Source of the DNA: Citricoccus zhacaiensis
Lineage (GTDB): Bacteria > Actinomycetota > Actinomycetes > Actinomycetales > Micrococcaceae
Assembly (NCBI RefSeq): GCF_014645315.1
Contig: NZ_BMLQ01000002.1
Location: 1-64,000, forward strand
Direction: 5' to 3'
DNA length: 64,000 bases
Position numbers and translations under genes: made by a program. The notes below the pieces were generated by a model. That model ran no database searches. It was given only the letters and a program-made list of their open reading frames with translations, and was not told where the DNA came from. Position 1 is the stretch's first letter. Every line of letters starts with the position of its first letter. This document shows positions 27,901 to 36,207 of the stretch, in pieces.

Positions 27901-28269
27901 ACGTACGACTCGGGTGCGGCCATGTCCGGCGGCCAGCAGCAGAAGCTCGTGATCTTCTGCTTGGCGGCGGCGCTGCGCTACCAGCTGGCGTCCCCGGACG
28001 ATCCGCTGCCGGCCTACGGCACCGTGATCCTGGACGAGGCCTTCGACAAGGCCGATGTGCGCTACACCCGGATGGCCATGGACGTGTTCGTGGAGTTCGG
28101 CTTCCAGATGGTCCTCGCCACCCCGCAAAAGCTGCTGCAGACCATCGAGCCGTACGTCGGCGGGATCACCACCGTGGAGAACCCCAGCCGGCGCCTCACC
28201 CGGCTGGCCGATGTCACCTGGGAGTCCGGGGGCACGGCTGGTCGCGGAGACGCCGAGAGCTCGGCATGA
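24910..28269 (+). CDS. jetC: Wadjet SMC-like ATPase JetC
   Basis: The 1119-residue motor of the complex, MukB/SbcC-like. Walker A GPSGSGKSS lies at residues 52-60, long coiled-coil arms rich in Glu/Arg/Leu occupy roughly 230-420 and 600-900, and an ABC signature SGGQQQKLVIFCLAAALRY lies near 1005. Walker B is GTVILDEAFDKAD near 1037. JetABC dimers extrude DNA loops and present small circular DNA to JetD. The catalytic motifs look intact, so the motor should be active. The jetD ATG overlaps the stop (ATGA). Confidence 0.94.
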   Translation: MTAQQKLDFGLGATAASSAQWRLAEVQLANWGTLDGSIYRLPVARKGHLITGPSGSGKSSILDAIAAVLTPDQWLRFNQAAQGGSGKAPTRNLMSYLRGAWTRTQDESEDRVVSAYLRPRATWSGIILRYESGTGKTVSLCRLFFLRGTATTRADMRDLCLLEHSAVDLSELQPFVAQGIQTRKVQSAWPNAVVTTNTAHGPFYARLRSVFGIRDAAALQLLHRTQSAKGLDSLDQLFRHHMLERPATFAMAEKAVEEFGALRTAYERVVDLRRQRDHLEGLRAAATEYEAAQSQADRLRDLQDAVHPYQRIRQLELIQDELHGLRESLHGLRAAHEQAEAVHAQARQAHTDAQLTLHQVGGTRVTDLQRQREELRARRTEVSDRWDTLRSRLERAGIGTVPTTAGEFAELLTEIEKDLEAPAADLGPTHEQNRAAFETQDRLRRIDADIAALRRGSSAVPAPLLGVRERLAEQLGVPTSALPFAAELLEVEAGQEQWAGAIERVLSPLSLTLLVPARLLRQARSWIDGHHLGLRLRYEEVTGTTEAVRPARSEASLVHKIAVRPGEFHDWLQSRLSSRFDYACVKTAAELDDHLRAVTLAGQVKSSATSYEKNDRHRLDDRSRWVLGDPAAKLEALLESRHLVEAEHAEASAAVEQAQRAANHERDRRTALQSVRETPWKDVDHWTVSRAAEAVEDQLRQLTEGDIGLQAATDRERAAASEEGDAQTAAQQARLELDRAETDEARLGAERDELLALGAGTETVPEPLAVELAARFRTVRRKLTRVSLPETTQTVLRDIGRELDATRSASNGAATRCTMLTTEFSQLWPSVAADATPGVEDRGSYLQILDRIIGQGLPEHESRFQQLLHERSSTLIGELSSEIRSAPGEIENRVEPINTSLARSPFDEGRFLRLRVKTRRSETVRGFMADLAAVAEHSWSEEDLTAAENRYRRLAAIMDRFASSEHADRTWRQACLDTREHVTFLADEVDVHGTAHATYDSGAAMSGGQQQKLVIFCLAAALRYQLASPDDPLPAYGTVILDEAFDKADVRYTRMAMDVFVEFGFQMVLATPQKLLQTIEPYVGGITTVENPSRRLTRLADVTWESGGTAGRGDAESSA

Positions 28270-29525
28270 GCCCGGACCCGATGGTCTCCCCCGAGGCAGC
28301 ACGCTCCGAGGCCCGGCGCCGGCTCACCGCCTCCCACCGGCGGTGGACCCTGGACGGATGGTCGCAGCCGGTCTGGACCCTGCCCCTGCGCCCGCCGACC
28401 GAACGCCAGGTCCTGGCCGACCCCGCAGCCGCCGAGGCCTGGGTCCGCGGCTGGGCCGGACGGTCCCTGACGGCGGGCCTCAGCCTGGACTGGGAGGACC
28501 GGACCTGGCGCAGCGTCGGCACCCAACGGGTCCCCGTGCGGCTGGTCGCGCAATCACCGGAGGACCTGGCCGGATTCGCCGGCGGCCCGGTGGCGGCGGA
28601 GGCCACTCGGTTCGCCGCGCGGGTGGCGCGGATCCGCACCGACTACCCGGCCGCCGTCGGGCAGAGCCCGCTGGCCCGCTACTTGGGTGGCCCTGACGTT
28701 CCAGCAGATGATGGGGATCCCGGCGACCCCCGGCACGAGAGGCTCAACGCCGCCCTTCGCCGCCATGCGGAGCGTCTCACCGGACTGCCGGACGAGGAGT
28801 TCGACCGGATGCTGGGGGTGCTCGCGTGGCTCGCCCGGCATCCGGTCGCCGGGCTCCGGCCGCGGCAGCTACCCATCCGCGGAGTGGACTCCAAGTGGTT
28901 CTCCGTGCATCGGACCGTGCTGACGGCCCTGCACGGGGCGTTGGCGTCCGTGCCCGTGGATCTCGGCGTGGTCGACGCCGACCCGCGCGTCCGCATGCGG
29001 GTGCTGGACCCGTCGATGCGACCGGCCGGACTGGAGGACCTCGAGCTGCCCATGGCGGAGGCCGTCACACTGGATGGGGTACTGGGCGGGGCACTGGAGC
29101 GGGTGCTGATCGTGGAGAACAAGGAGACGCTGCTGTGCCTACCGGAGGCCCGCGGCGTGTTGGCCATCTGGGGGCGGGGATTCGACACCGCGGCCGCGGT
29201 GCTGCCGTGGTTGGCTGGCGTGCCGATCACCTACTGGGGTGATCTGGACTCGCAGGGATTCGCCATCCTGCACCGGTACCGTTCGCACCTGCCCCAGGTC
29301 GAGAGCGTGCTGATGGACGAGGCCACCCTGGAGGACTTCGCAGACCTCTGGGTGCCCGAGCCGAAGCCGTTCCGTGGCGCCCTGGTCACCCTCACCCCGG
29401 CCGAGTCACGGACGGTGGAGCGGCTGCGTGCTGAAGGCGACGTGCGATTGGAGCAGGAACGGGTCTCGTGGCCTTACGCGCTGGCCCGGCTGGCCTCCCA
29501 CCTGCGACTGCAGGTTGATGGGTGA
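28266..29525 (+). CDS. jetD: Wadjet nuclease JetD (DUF3322-DUF2220, Toprim)
   Basis: 419-residue topoisomerase-VI-like nuclease that cuts plasmid DNA loaded by JetABC. The N-terminal DUF3322 portion spans about residues 10-180 (LTASHRRWTLDGWSQPVWTL). The C-terminal DUF2220/Toprim part carries the acidic catalytic set: ERVLIVENKETLLCLP (Glu near 285) and ITYWGDLDSQGFAIL (D-L-D near 326). The start is the ATG overlapping the jetC stop; although the frame stays open far upstream inside jetC, that part has no coding character. It completes a full type I jetABCD set. Confidence 0.93.
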   Translation: MSPDPMVSPEAARSEARRRLTASHRRWTLDGWSQPVWTLPLRPPTERQVLADPAAAEAWVRGWAGRSLTAGLSLDWEDRTWRSVGTQRVPVRLVAQSPEDLAGFAGGPVAAEATRFAARVARIRTDYPAAVGQSPLARYLGGPDVPADDGDPGDPRHERLNAALRRHAERLTGLPDEEFDRMLGVLAWLARHPVAGLRPRQLPIRGVDSKWFSVHRTVLTALHGALASVPVDLGVVDADPRVRMRVLDPSMRPAGLEDLELPMAEAVTLDGVLGGALERVLIVENKETLLCLPEARGVLAIWGRGFDTAAAVLPWLAGVPITYWGDLDSQGFAILHRYRSHLPQVESVLMDEATLEDFADLWVPEPKPFRGALVTLTPAESRTVERLRAEGDVRLEQERVSWPYALARLASHLRLQVDG

Positions 29526-29590
29526 TCCGAAACCCGTAGATTGACGGTCAAACAGCGAATCCATCGACCGACAGATCCGGAAGGGGACGC

Positions 29591-30418
29591 ATGTCAGAGG
29601 AGATGATCCACCACGCGCGGGACGGGTTTCCGCTCGGGGTCCAGACCAGCGGCCCGGCGGAGGGAGATGAGGCAGAGAAGGCGTTGCCGGCGCTACTGTT
29701 GCTGCCCGGCCAGTCGAACTCACACCATTGGTGGGACCGCGTCCGCGGCGGATTCGAGGAGGCGTTCCGGACGGTGACCTTTGACTACCGCGGTACCGGG
29801 AACAGCCGCGGCGAGCTGGGAGCGTGGACCACGGAGGGATTCGCCGACGACGCCGCCGAGGTCCTGTGCCACCTCGGCATCCGCTCCGCGGCCGTGTTCG
29901 GCACCTCGATGGGCGGCCGGGTGGCCCAGATGCTCGCCGCCCACCACCCCGAGCGTGTCTGGGCCCTGGTGTTGGGCTGCACCTCCCCCGGCGGGGAGCA
30001 TGCCCACGAGCGCAAAGCCGAGACCCGACGGTGGCTGGCCCGGGGCGCCCGCGAGGAGCAGCAGGCCAAGCTGCACGAGCTCTTCTACACCCCCGACTGG
30101 CCGGGAACCCCCGCGCAAAGCACCCTGCTGGGCGATCCCACCATGCGCCCGCGCGAGCAGGTGGGCCACCGCAGGGCCAGCGACCGCCATGACGCCTGGG
30201 AGGCACTGCCCTCGATCACCGCTCCCACGCTGGTCCTGCACGGCACCGAGGACCTCATGGTCCCGGCCGAGAACGCCGCACTGATCACCCAGCGGATTCC
30301 CGACGCGCGGATGCGCCTCTACCCGGGCGGCCGGCACGGCTTCTTCGAGGAGTTCGCCGAGGAGGTGCTGCCGGACATCCTGGCGTTCCTGGCCGACGTC
30401 GTGCCCTCCGGTTCCTGA
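29591..30418 (+). CDS. Alpha/beta hydrolase
   Basis: 275-residue hydrolase. The oxyanion HG-like block is LLLLPGQSNSHHWWD, the nucleophile elbow GTSMGGRVAQML, the acid in LHGTEDLMVP and the catalytic His in GGRHGFFEEF. The substrate is unknown; relatives include 3-oxoadipate enol-lactonases and haloperoxidase-like esterases. A GGAAGGGGAC ribosome site precedes the ATG. It follows jetD by 65 bp, but nothing shows it belongs to the defence operon. Confidence 0.85.
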   Translation: MSEEMIHHARDGFPLGVQTSGPAEGDEAEKALPALLLLPGQSNSHHWWDRVRGGFEEAFRTVTFDYRGTGNSRGELGAWTTEGFADDAAEVLCHLGIRSAAVFGTSMGGRVAQMLAAHHPERVWALVLGCTSPGGEHAHERKAETRRWLARGAREEQQAKLHELFYTPDWPGTPAQSTLLGDPTMRPREQVGHRRASDRHDAWEALPSITAPTLVLHGTEDLMVPAENAALITQRIPDARMRLYPGGRHGFFEEFAEEVLPDILAFLADVVPSGS

Positions 30419-30487
30419 GACCGCCGCAGTACGGCGGACCAGGGCCCATAGCCCCACCCTCTGAATCCAGAGCCTTTGAGTATTTTT

Positions 30488-30501
30488 GCGTTCAAGAACG
30501 C
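30488..30501. promoter_or_regulatory. Short palindrome upstream of the AAA gene
   Basis: GCGTTC-AA-GAACGC is a perfect 6-bp inverted repeat 80-95 bp before the AAA ATPase start, followed closely by a TAGGCT that could serve as -10. A regulator site is possible but unproven. Confidence 0.35.
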
Positions 30502-30582
30502 GGGGCTAGGCTGACCCCAATCCCGCCGGCGTGAGCCACGGCATACTCGGCGGGCGGTCCGCCCAGTGAAGGAGTCCTGCGG

Positions 30583-32159
30583 ATGTTCATCGCCCCCACG
30601 GAGGTGGTCCTCGCCACCACTGCTGACGATCTGCAGACGGCCCGCACGCAGGCCGGCTCGTGGCGGTCCAAGGAGATGGGCATCCCGGACCGGTACCTCT
30701 CCGATGCCGCCTTGGCGGACCTGGCGGCGGCCGCAGAGTCCGTGCAGGATGCCGGCTTCGCCCGTGCCGTGATGGCCGTCCAGTCCGCCCGCGCCGGTGA
30801 CTTCGCCCCGATCCCGAACATCAACTCCGCCGTGGAACTCTTCCGCGAATTCCTCAAGGACGGGCTGATCGACGGCTGGCTCTACGTCCAGGAGCCCGAC
30901 GGCTACCTGCACCCCTACCTGGTGATGGACATCGGGCTGGACCACGGTGACCGCACCCGCCCGCCGCGCATCAAGATCACGATGGAGGCGGACAATCCCA
31001 CGGTCAAGCGCCCCTCCCGGGCACCGCGGCTGCTGCAGTTCGACGAGACCGAGCTGGTCGGCAAGACGCCCGCGGACGTCCTGACCGCGCATCGGGCGTT
31101 CAAGGAGACGGAGCGGCTGCGGGCGGAGTACCAGGAGCGCCGGGATGCGTTCCAGGACATCATCGACCACGACTTCGGCCAGCAGTTCGTCTTCACCGGC
31201 CGTGCCATGCGCACCGAGGACTACCGCTCGGCCCATGACCGCACCCACCGCAAGGTCGTCCACGACGTGGCCCCGGACGAACGGGCACCCCTGCGGATGG
31301 TGGCCTCCTCCGTCCTCTTCGACGAACAGGAGACCGGCGCGGTCCCCGTGGTCACCGCCGTGCGTGTGTTCGACCTCGCCGCCCAGGACTACCTGGACGT
31401 CAACACCGCCGACCTCACCCGTTACGAGTACAACCCGGGGCTGCGGGACAAGCTGGTGCTGCCGGACGACCAGCGCGAGCTGCTGGACATCCTCACCTCG
31501 GACATCTCCGTGTTCACCGGAGACATCATCGAGGGCAAGTCCGCCGGGAACGTGATCCTGGCCCGCGGCCGGCCCGGCGTCGGCAAGACGCTGACTGCCG
31601 AGGTGTACGCCGAGGTCATCGGACGCCCGCTCTACTCCATCCACACCGGCTCTCTGGGCATCCCGCGGAACTGGTGCGTAAGAACCTCGAGGAAATCTTC
31701 GTCCAGGCCAAGCGCTGGGACGCCGTGCTGCTGCTGGACGAGGCCGACGTCTTCGTGCTGGAGCGCGGGTTCGAATTGCACCAGAACGCGATCGTGGCCG
31801 AGTTCCTGCGCACCCTCGAGTACTACGACGGGCTGCTGTTCCTCACCACGAACCGGATCGACGAGGTGGACGGGGCCATCCTCGCCCGTTGTGCCGCCGT
31901 CATCGACTACCGCTCCCCCGAGCCGGATGCCGCCCGCCAGATCTGGCAGACCTTCGCCGCCGGCCACCAGGTCACCCTGCCCGATGGCCTGCTGGACCAG
32001 CTCGTGGACGGCTTCCCGGACATCACGCCCCGGGACATCAAAATGCTGCTGAGGCTCGGCCTGCGCATGGCCGCCCACCGGGACACGGCACCGGATCTCG
32101 ACGTCTTCACCGCCGCCGCCCGCTTCCGAGGGCTGCAGTACATCCCGTCCAGCCCATAG
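30583..32159 (+). pseudogene. AAA-family ATPase, frameshifted
   Basis: Read through the break, a protein of about 525 aa emerges. It has a 300-residue N-terminal region of unknown fold, Walker A ARGRPGVGKTLTAEVYAE, then after the frameshift Walker B WDAVLLLDEADVFVLERG, sensor LLFLTTNRIDEVDGAI and arginine-finger-like ARCAAVIDYRSPE. At 31662-31664 a CCC run is one C short. HTGSLGIP should continue AELVRKNLEEIFVQAK but goes out of frame and the first frame runs on as nonsense to 32052. One base in a homopolymer may equally be a sequencing error. It lies 53 bp before catA; its role is unknown (chaperone-like remodelling is a guess). Confidence 0.85.
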
Positions 32160-32212
32160 ACGACACCACCGCACATCCGCATATCCGCACAGGACGAAAG
32201 AGAGCAGGAATC

Positions 32213-33085
32213 ATGACCCAGGACAGCTACAACGAGGAGACCGTCGCCCGCGCCGCCGATTCCGGAGCCAACGCCTCGGCACGGTTCCGCGAGCGCATGG
32301 CCGCCCAGTCCGCCGGCGGCGTGGTGGACACCGAGCGCGTCAACCACCTGGCCTCCCGCGCGGTGAAGGCCCTCAATGACATCGTGCTCGAGGAGAGGGT
32401 CAGCTACGAGGAGTACAACGCCTTCAAGGCCTGGCTGATCCGCGTGGGCGAGGACGGCGAGTGGCCGCTGTTCCTGGACGTCTGGCTGGAGCACTCCGTC
32501 GAGGAGGTCGCCAACGAGCACCGTGAGGGCTCCAAGGGCACCATCGAGGGCCCCTACTACCTCGAGGACTCCCCCGAGGTCCCGTGGAACGGCACCATCC
32601 CGATGCGTGAGGACGAGCCGGGCACCCCGTTCACCTTCACCGGCCAGGTCCGCGCCGTGGACGGCTCCCCGCTGCCCGGGGCCAAGCTGGAACTGTGGCA
32701 CGCCGATGACCTGGGCTTCTACTCCCAGTTCGCCCCCGGCCTGCCCGAATGGAACCTGCGCGCCACCTGGACCGCCAACGAGGACGGCCGCTTCGAGATC
32801 CACACCGTTCGCCCCGCGCCCTACCAGATCCCCACCGACGGCGCCTGCGGCCAGCTCATCGAGGCCGCCGGCTGGCACGCCTGGCGCCCAGCCCACCTGC
32901 ACTTCAAGGTGCATGCCCCGGGCCACCACAAGCTGACCGCCCAGCTCTACTTCCCGGGCGACCCGCACAACGAGGACGACATCGCCTCGGCCGTGAAGCC
33001 CGAACTGATGCTGGACCCGCAGCCGAACCCGGACGGCGAGGGCGAGATCACCCACTACGACTTCGTCCTCGACCCGGAGCAGTGA
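32213..33085 (+). CDS. catA: Catechol 1,2-dioxygenase (intradiol)
   Basis: Non-heme Fe(III) ring-cleaving enzyme of the ortho-cleavage pathway, catechol to cis,cis-muconate. The iron ligands are Tyr in EGPYYLEDSPEVP, Tyr in PAPYQIPTDG, and the two His in RPAHLHFKVHAPGHHKLTAQ. The N-terminal linker-dimerisation domain (LASRAVKALNDIVLEERVSY, then AFKAWLIRVGEDGEWPLFLD) is also typical. 290 aa. The ATG at 32213 has AGAGCAGGAA in front. No catB/catC neighbours in this window, so the rest of the pathway lies elsewhere. Hydroxyquinol dioxygenase is a less likely alternative. Confidence 0.88.
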   Translation: MTQDSYNEETVARAADSGANASARFRERMAAQSAGGVVDTERVNHLASRAVKALNDIVLEERVSYEEYNAFKAWLIRVGEDGEWPLFLDVWLEHSVEEVANEHREGSKGTIEGPYYLEDSPEVPWNGTIPMREDEPGTPFTFTGQVRAVDGSPLPGAKLELWHADDLGFYSQFAPGLPEWNLRATWTANEDGRFEIHTVRPAPYQIPTDGACGQLIEAAGWHAWRPAHLHFKVHAPGHHKLTAQLYFPGDPHNEDDIASAVKPELMLDPQPNPDGEGEITHYDFVLDPEQ

Positions 33086-33116
33086 TCCGTCACTGACCCC
33101 TGCGTTGTTGGGCGCG

Positions 33117-33152
33117 GAGAAAGGGGGTACGCGTACGCGCACCCCTTTTCTC
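33117..33152. terminator. Bidirectional terminator after catA
   Basis: GAGAAAGGGGGT and ACCCCTTTTCTC form a 12-bp stem with one mismatch around a 12-base loop between the convergent catA and ligase genes. The T-rich 3' arm (CCCCTTTTCTC) supports termination. Immediately after, CTTCTCTGCCCCACAG occurs twice in tandem (33147-33178). Confidence 0.65.
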
Positions 33153-33195
33153 TGCCCCACAGCTTCTCTGCCCCACAGCGCCTTCGACTGGCTGG

Positions 33196-34812
33196 CTAGC
33201 TCCGCTCCGCCCGCAGCTCCCGCTTGAGCAGCTTGCCGGACTGGTTCCGCGGCAGCTCGGCCACGAAGTCCACGCGCTTGGGAACCTTGAAGTCCGCGAT
33301 CTTCGACTTCACGTGGGCACGGACGGCCTCGGCGGTCAGCTCGGCACCGTCCTTGAGCACGACGACGGCCGTCACCGCCTCGATCCAGCGCTCGTCCGGC
33401 AGCCCCACCACGGCGACCTCGGCGACTTCCTCCAGCTCGTAGATGCAGTCCTCCACCTCCCGCGGGGCCACGAGCACGCCACCGGTGTTGATGACGTCCT
33501 TGATGCGGTCCACGATCTGCAGGTAGCCCTGCTCGTCCTGGGTGGCCTGGTCGCCGGAACGGAACCAGCCGTCGTCGAACGCCTCGGCCGTGGCCTCCGG
33601 CTTGTTCCAGTACCCGCTCATCAGCTGCGGGGACCGGTACTGCACCTCTCCGGGCTCACCCGGCCGCGCCAACGCACCCTCCGCCGTGACCAGCCGGGCC
33701 TCGACGAACAACACAGGCCGGCCGCAGGAGGCGGGCCGCGCGTGGTGCTCCTCGGGGCGGAGAACCGTGCACAGCGGGGCCATCTCGGACTGGCCGAAGC
33801 AGTTGTAGAAGCCGATTCTCGGGTACCGCTCGCGCAGCCGCTGCAGCACGGTCACCGGCATGATCGAGGCACCGTACTGCGCCTTGGTCAGCGAGGAGAG
33901 GTCGCGGGCGTCCAGGTCCGGGTGGTTGCTCAGCGGCACCCACACGGTGGGCGCGAGGAAGAGCGAGCCGATGTGCTCGGCCTCCACGAACCGCAGGACC
34001 TCCGGCACGTCGGGCTTGGGCAGCAGCCGGACGGTCGCACCGAGGGTCAGGTACGGCATGAGAAACACGTGCATCGCCGCCGAGTGGTAGAGCGGCATGC
34101 ACACCAGCGGCCGGTCCTCCTCCGTCAGGTCGAGGGCGACGATGGTGGACACGTACTCGGAGATCAGCGCCTGGTGGGACATCATGGCGCCCTTGGGGGC
34201 CGACGTCGTGCCCGAGGTGTACAGCAACTGGACCAGGTCGGCGTCGCCGATGGACAGGTCCAGCGGGGTGTCCGGCGCCGACTCGTCCAGGGCCGTGGTC
34301 AGCAGCGCCGCGTCCGGTGCGCCGGCCGCGGAACCGTCCGTGCCGCCGTCGGGAAGGCCTCCGTCGGCAAAGAACGGCCAGAGCTGCCCGACGCCGGCCG
34401 CTCGCCCCTGGTCCCGGACCTCGCCGATGCGCGGCATCAGCGCGGGATCCGCCACGAGCAGTGCGGCGCCGGAATCCTCGAGGATGTAGGCCAGCTCCTC
34501 GCCCTTCAGCGCGAAGTTGACCGGCACGTGCACGTATCCGGCGGTGGCACAGGCGAGGAAGAGGATCGCGTAGGCGTCCGAGTTCAGCCCGTAGGCGGCC
34601 ACGCGGGAGCCGTCCGGCAGCCCGGTGTCCCGCAGCCGGTGGGTCACCCGGTGCACGGCCTGCTCCAGCTCGGAATAGGTCCACTCGCGGTCCTCGAACC
34701 GCAGTGCCGTGTTCGTCCCATTCCGCGAGGCGGTCCGCGCAAGCAGGGTGCCGAGGGTGTTGGCCCCGGCGCGGGTGATGGCCTGGTCGGGTGCTTCGGT
34801 CTCCGTGGTCAT
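33196..34812 (-). CDS. AMP-dependent acyl/aryl-CoA ligase
   Basis: 538-residue ANL ligase from the ATG at 34812. The P-loop motif is VQLLYTSGTTSAPKGAMMSH, then GFYNCFGQSEMAPLC, DGWFRSGDQATQDEQGYLQI, RIKDVINTGGVLVAPREVED and catalytic-Lys region LPRNQSGKLLKREL. It lies two bases behind the thiolase stop, so the pair is an operon. Together they suggest CoA activation and thiolytic cleavage of a fatty or aromatic-derived acid. A loop (FFADGGLPDGGTDGSAAGAP) is an acidic/Gly insertion. The frame remains open upstream into the thiolase gene, without coding character. Confidence 0.87.
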   Translation of the reverse strand: MTTETEAPDQAITRAGANTLGTLLARTASRNGTNTALRFEDREWTYSELEQAVHRVTHRLRDTGLPDGSRVAAYGLNSDAYAILFLACATAGYVHVPVNFALKGEELAYILEDSGAALLVADPALMPRIGEVRDQGRAAGVGQLWPFFADGGLPDGGTDGSAAGAPDAALLTTALDESAPDTPLDLSIGDADLVQLLYTSGTTSAPKGAMMSHQALISEYVSTIVALDLTEEDRPLVCMPLYHSAAMHVFLMPYLTLGATVRLLPKPDVPEVLRFVEAEHIGSLFLAPTVWVPLSNHPDLDARDLSSLTKAQYGASIMPVTVLQRLRERYPRIGFYNCFGQSEMAPLCTVLRPEEHHARPASCGRPVLFVEARLVTAEGALARPGEPGEVQYRSPQLMSGYWNKPEATAEAFDDGWFRSGDQATQDEQGYLQIVDRIKDVINTGGVLVAPREVEDCIYELEEVAEVAVVGLPDERWIEAVTAVVVLKDGAELTAEAVRAHVKSKIADFKVPKRVDFVAELPRNQSGKLLKRELRAERS

Positions 34813-34814
34813 GG

Positions 34815-35972
34815 TCAGAGCCTTTCGATGATGGTGACGTTGGCCTGGCCGCCGCCCTCGCACATGGTCTGGAGTCCATAGCGGCCGCCGGTGCGCTCGA
34901 GCTCGTGCAGCAGCGAGGTCATCAGGCGGGCCCCGGTGGCCCCGATCGGGTGGCCCAGCGCGATCGCCCCGCCGTTGACGTTCACCTTCTCCGGATCCGC
35001 GCCGGTCTCCTGCAACCAGGCGAGCACGACGGCGGCGAACGCCTCGTTGATCTCCACCAGGTCGATCTCCTCCAGGGTGAGCCCCGACTTCTCCAGGGCG
35101 TACTTCGTGGCGGGGATCGGCGCGGAGAGCATCATCACCGGGTCCGCACCCCGCGCGGAGAGATGGTGGATCCGGGCCCGCGGTTTCAGACCATGCCGTT
35201 CCACCGCGGCCGGCGAGGCGATCAACAGGGCGGCAGCGCCGTCGGACATCTGGGACGCCGAGGCGGCCGTGTGCGCACCGCCGGGAAGGATCGGGTTTAG
35301 GGAGCGGATCTTGTCCAGGTCCGGCTCGCGCGGGCCCTCGTCCTGGGTCACGGACTCGGCACCCGGGACCGGGATGATCTCGCGCTCGAAGTGACCGGCG
35401 GACCGGGCGGCCAGGGCTCGCTGCTGCGAGATCACGGCGAACTCCTCGAGCTGGTCCCGGGTGAAACCCCACCGCTCCACCATCATCTCCACCCCGCGGA
35501 ACTGGGAGATCTCCTGGTCGCCATAGCGCTCGGCCCAGGACGCGGACCCGTTAAAGGGGTCGTCGAAGCCGAACTCGCGGGCGGCCTGGTTGGAGTAGGA
35601 CAGCGGGATGGCGGACATCGACTGCACCCCGCCGGCCACCACCAGGTCACTCGTGCCGGACATGACGGCCTGCGCCGCGTAGTGGATGGCCTGCTGACCG
35701 GAACCGCACTGGCGCTCCACCGTGGTGCCCGGGACGGACTCGGAACCACCCGCGGCCAGCCAGGCACTGCGGGCGATGTCCATGGCCTGAGGTCCCACCT
35801 GGTCGATGCAGCCCAGGATCACCTCGTCATAGAGCTCCGTGTCCACCCCGGCCCGGGCGATGATCTCGCGGATCGGAGCCGCCGCCAGGTCCAGCGGGTG
35901 GACGTGCGCCAGCCCCTTGCCGCGGCGCCCCACGGGTGTGCGGACGGCATCGACGATGTAAGCCTCGGTCAT
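34815..35972 (-). CDS. Acetyl-CoA acyltransferase (thiolase)
   Basis: 385-residue thiolase of the beta-oxidation/biosynthetic class. The nucleophilic Cys is in TTVERQCGSGQQAIHYAAQ, the NEAF motif is VEINEAFAAVVLAWL, the catalytic His is in VNGGAIALGHPIGATGARL, and the second Cys in LQTMCEGGGQANVTII. First gene of a two-gene operon with the acyl-CoA ligase. The upstream 235 bp hold its promoter and that of the divergent antiporter; I see no clear operator there. Confidence 0.9.
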   Translation of the reverse strand: MTEAYIVDAVRTPVGRRGKGLAHVHPLDLAAAPIREIIARAGVDTELYDEVILGCIDQVGPQAMDIARSAWLAAGGSESVPGTTVERQCGSGQQAIHYAAQAVMSGTSDLVVAGGVQSMSAIPLSYSNQAAREFGFDDPFNGSASWAERYGDQEISQFRGVEMMVERWGFTRDQLEEFAVISQQRALAARSAGHFEREIIPVPGAESVTQDEGPREPDLDKIRSLNPILPGGAHTAASASQMSDGAAALLIASPAAVERHGLKPRARIHHLSARGADPVMMLSAPIPATKYALEKSGLTLEEIDLVEINEAFAAVVLAWLQETGADPEKVNVNGGAIALGHPIGATGARLMTSLLHELERTGGRYGLQTMCEGGGQANVTIIERL

Positions 35973-36207
35973 GGTGGTCCTCTCGGAAGAAGCGGCATCG
36001 ATGCCGGGGGCACGATGTGGCGATTGCCATACTCACTAGTAGCATTCCCCAGCCGCCGACCTGTTGTCCAGATCACTCCACGCTGACGCCGGCGGCGCTA
36101 GGATGGTTGATCGGGACGCCGGAAACCACGGTGGACCTGCGGATGGGACGGCCCATTCCGGCTTGTTGCGAGGGGGACGGCCCCTTCAGGACAGGACCCG
36201 AACCGCC

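Noticed and set aside
26781-28265. In-frame upstream extension of jetD inside jetC
   Set aside because: Composition is Gly/Arg/Pro-rich shadow of jetC; JetD family begins near the ATG at 28266, which overlaps the jetC stop in the usual way.
35973-36207. Riboswitch upstream of the cation antiporter
   Set aside because: Looked for yybP-ykoY or Mg2+ leader motifs and found no conserved core.
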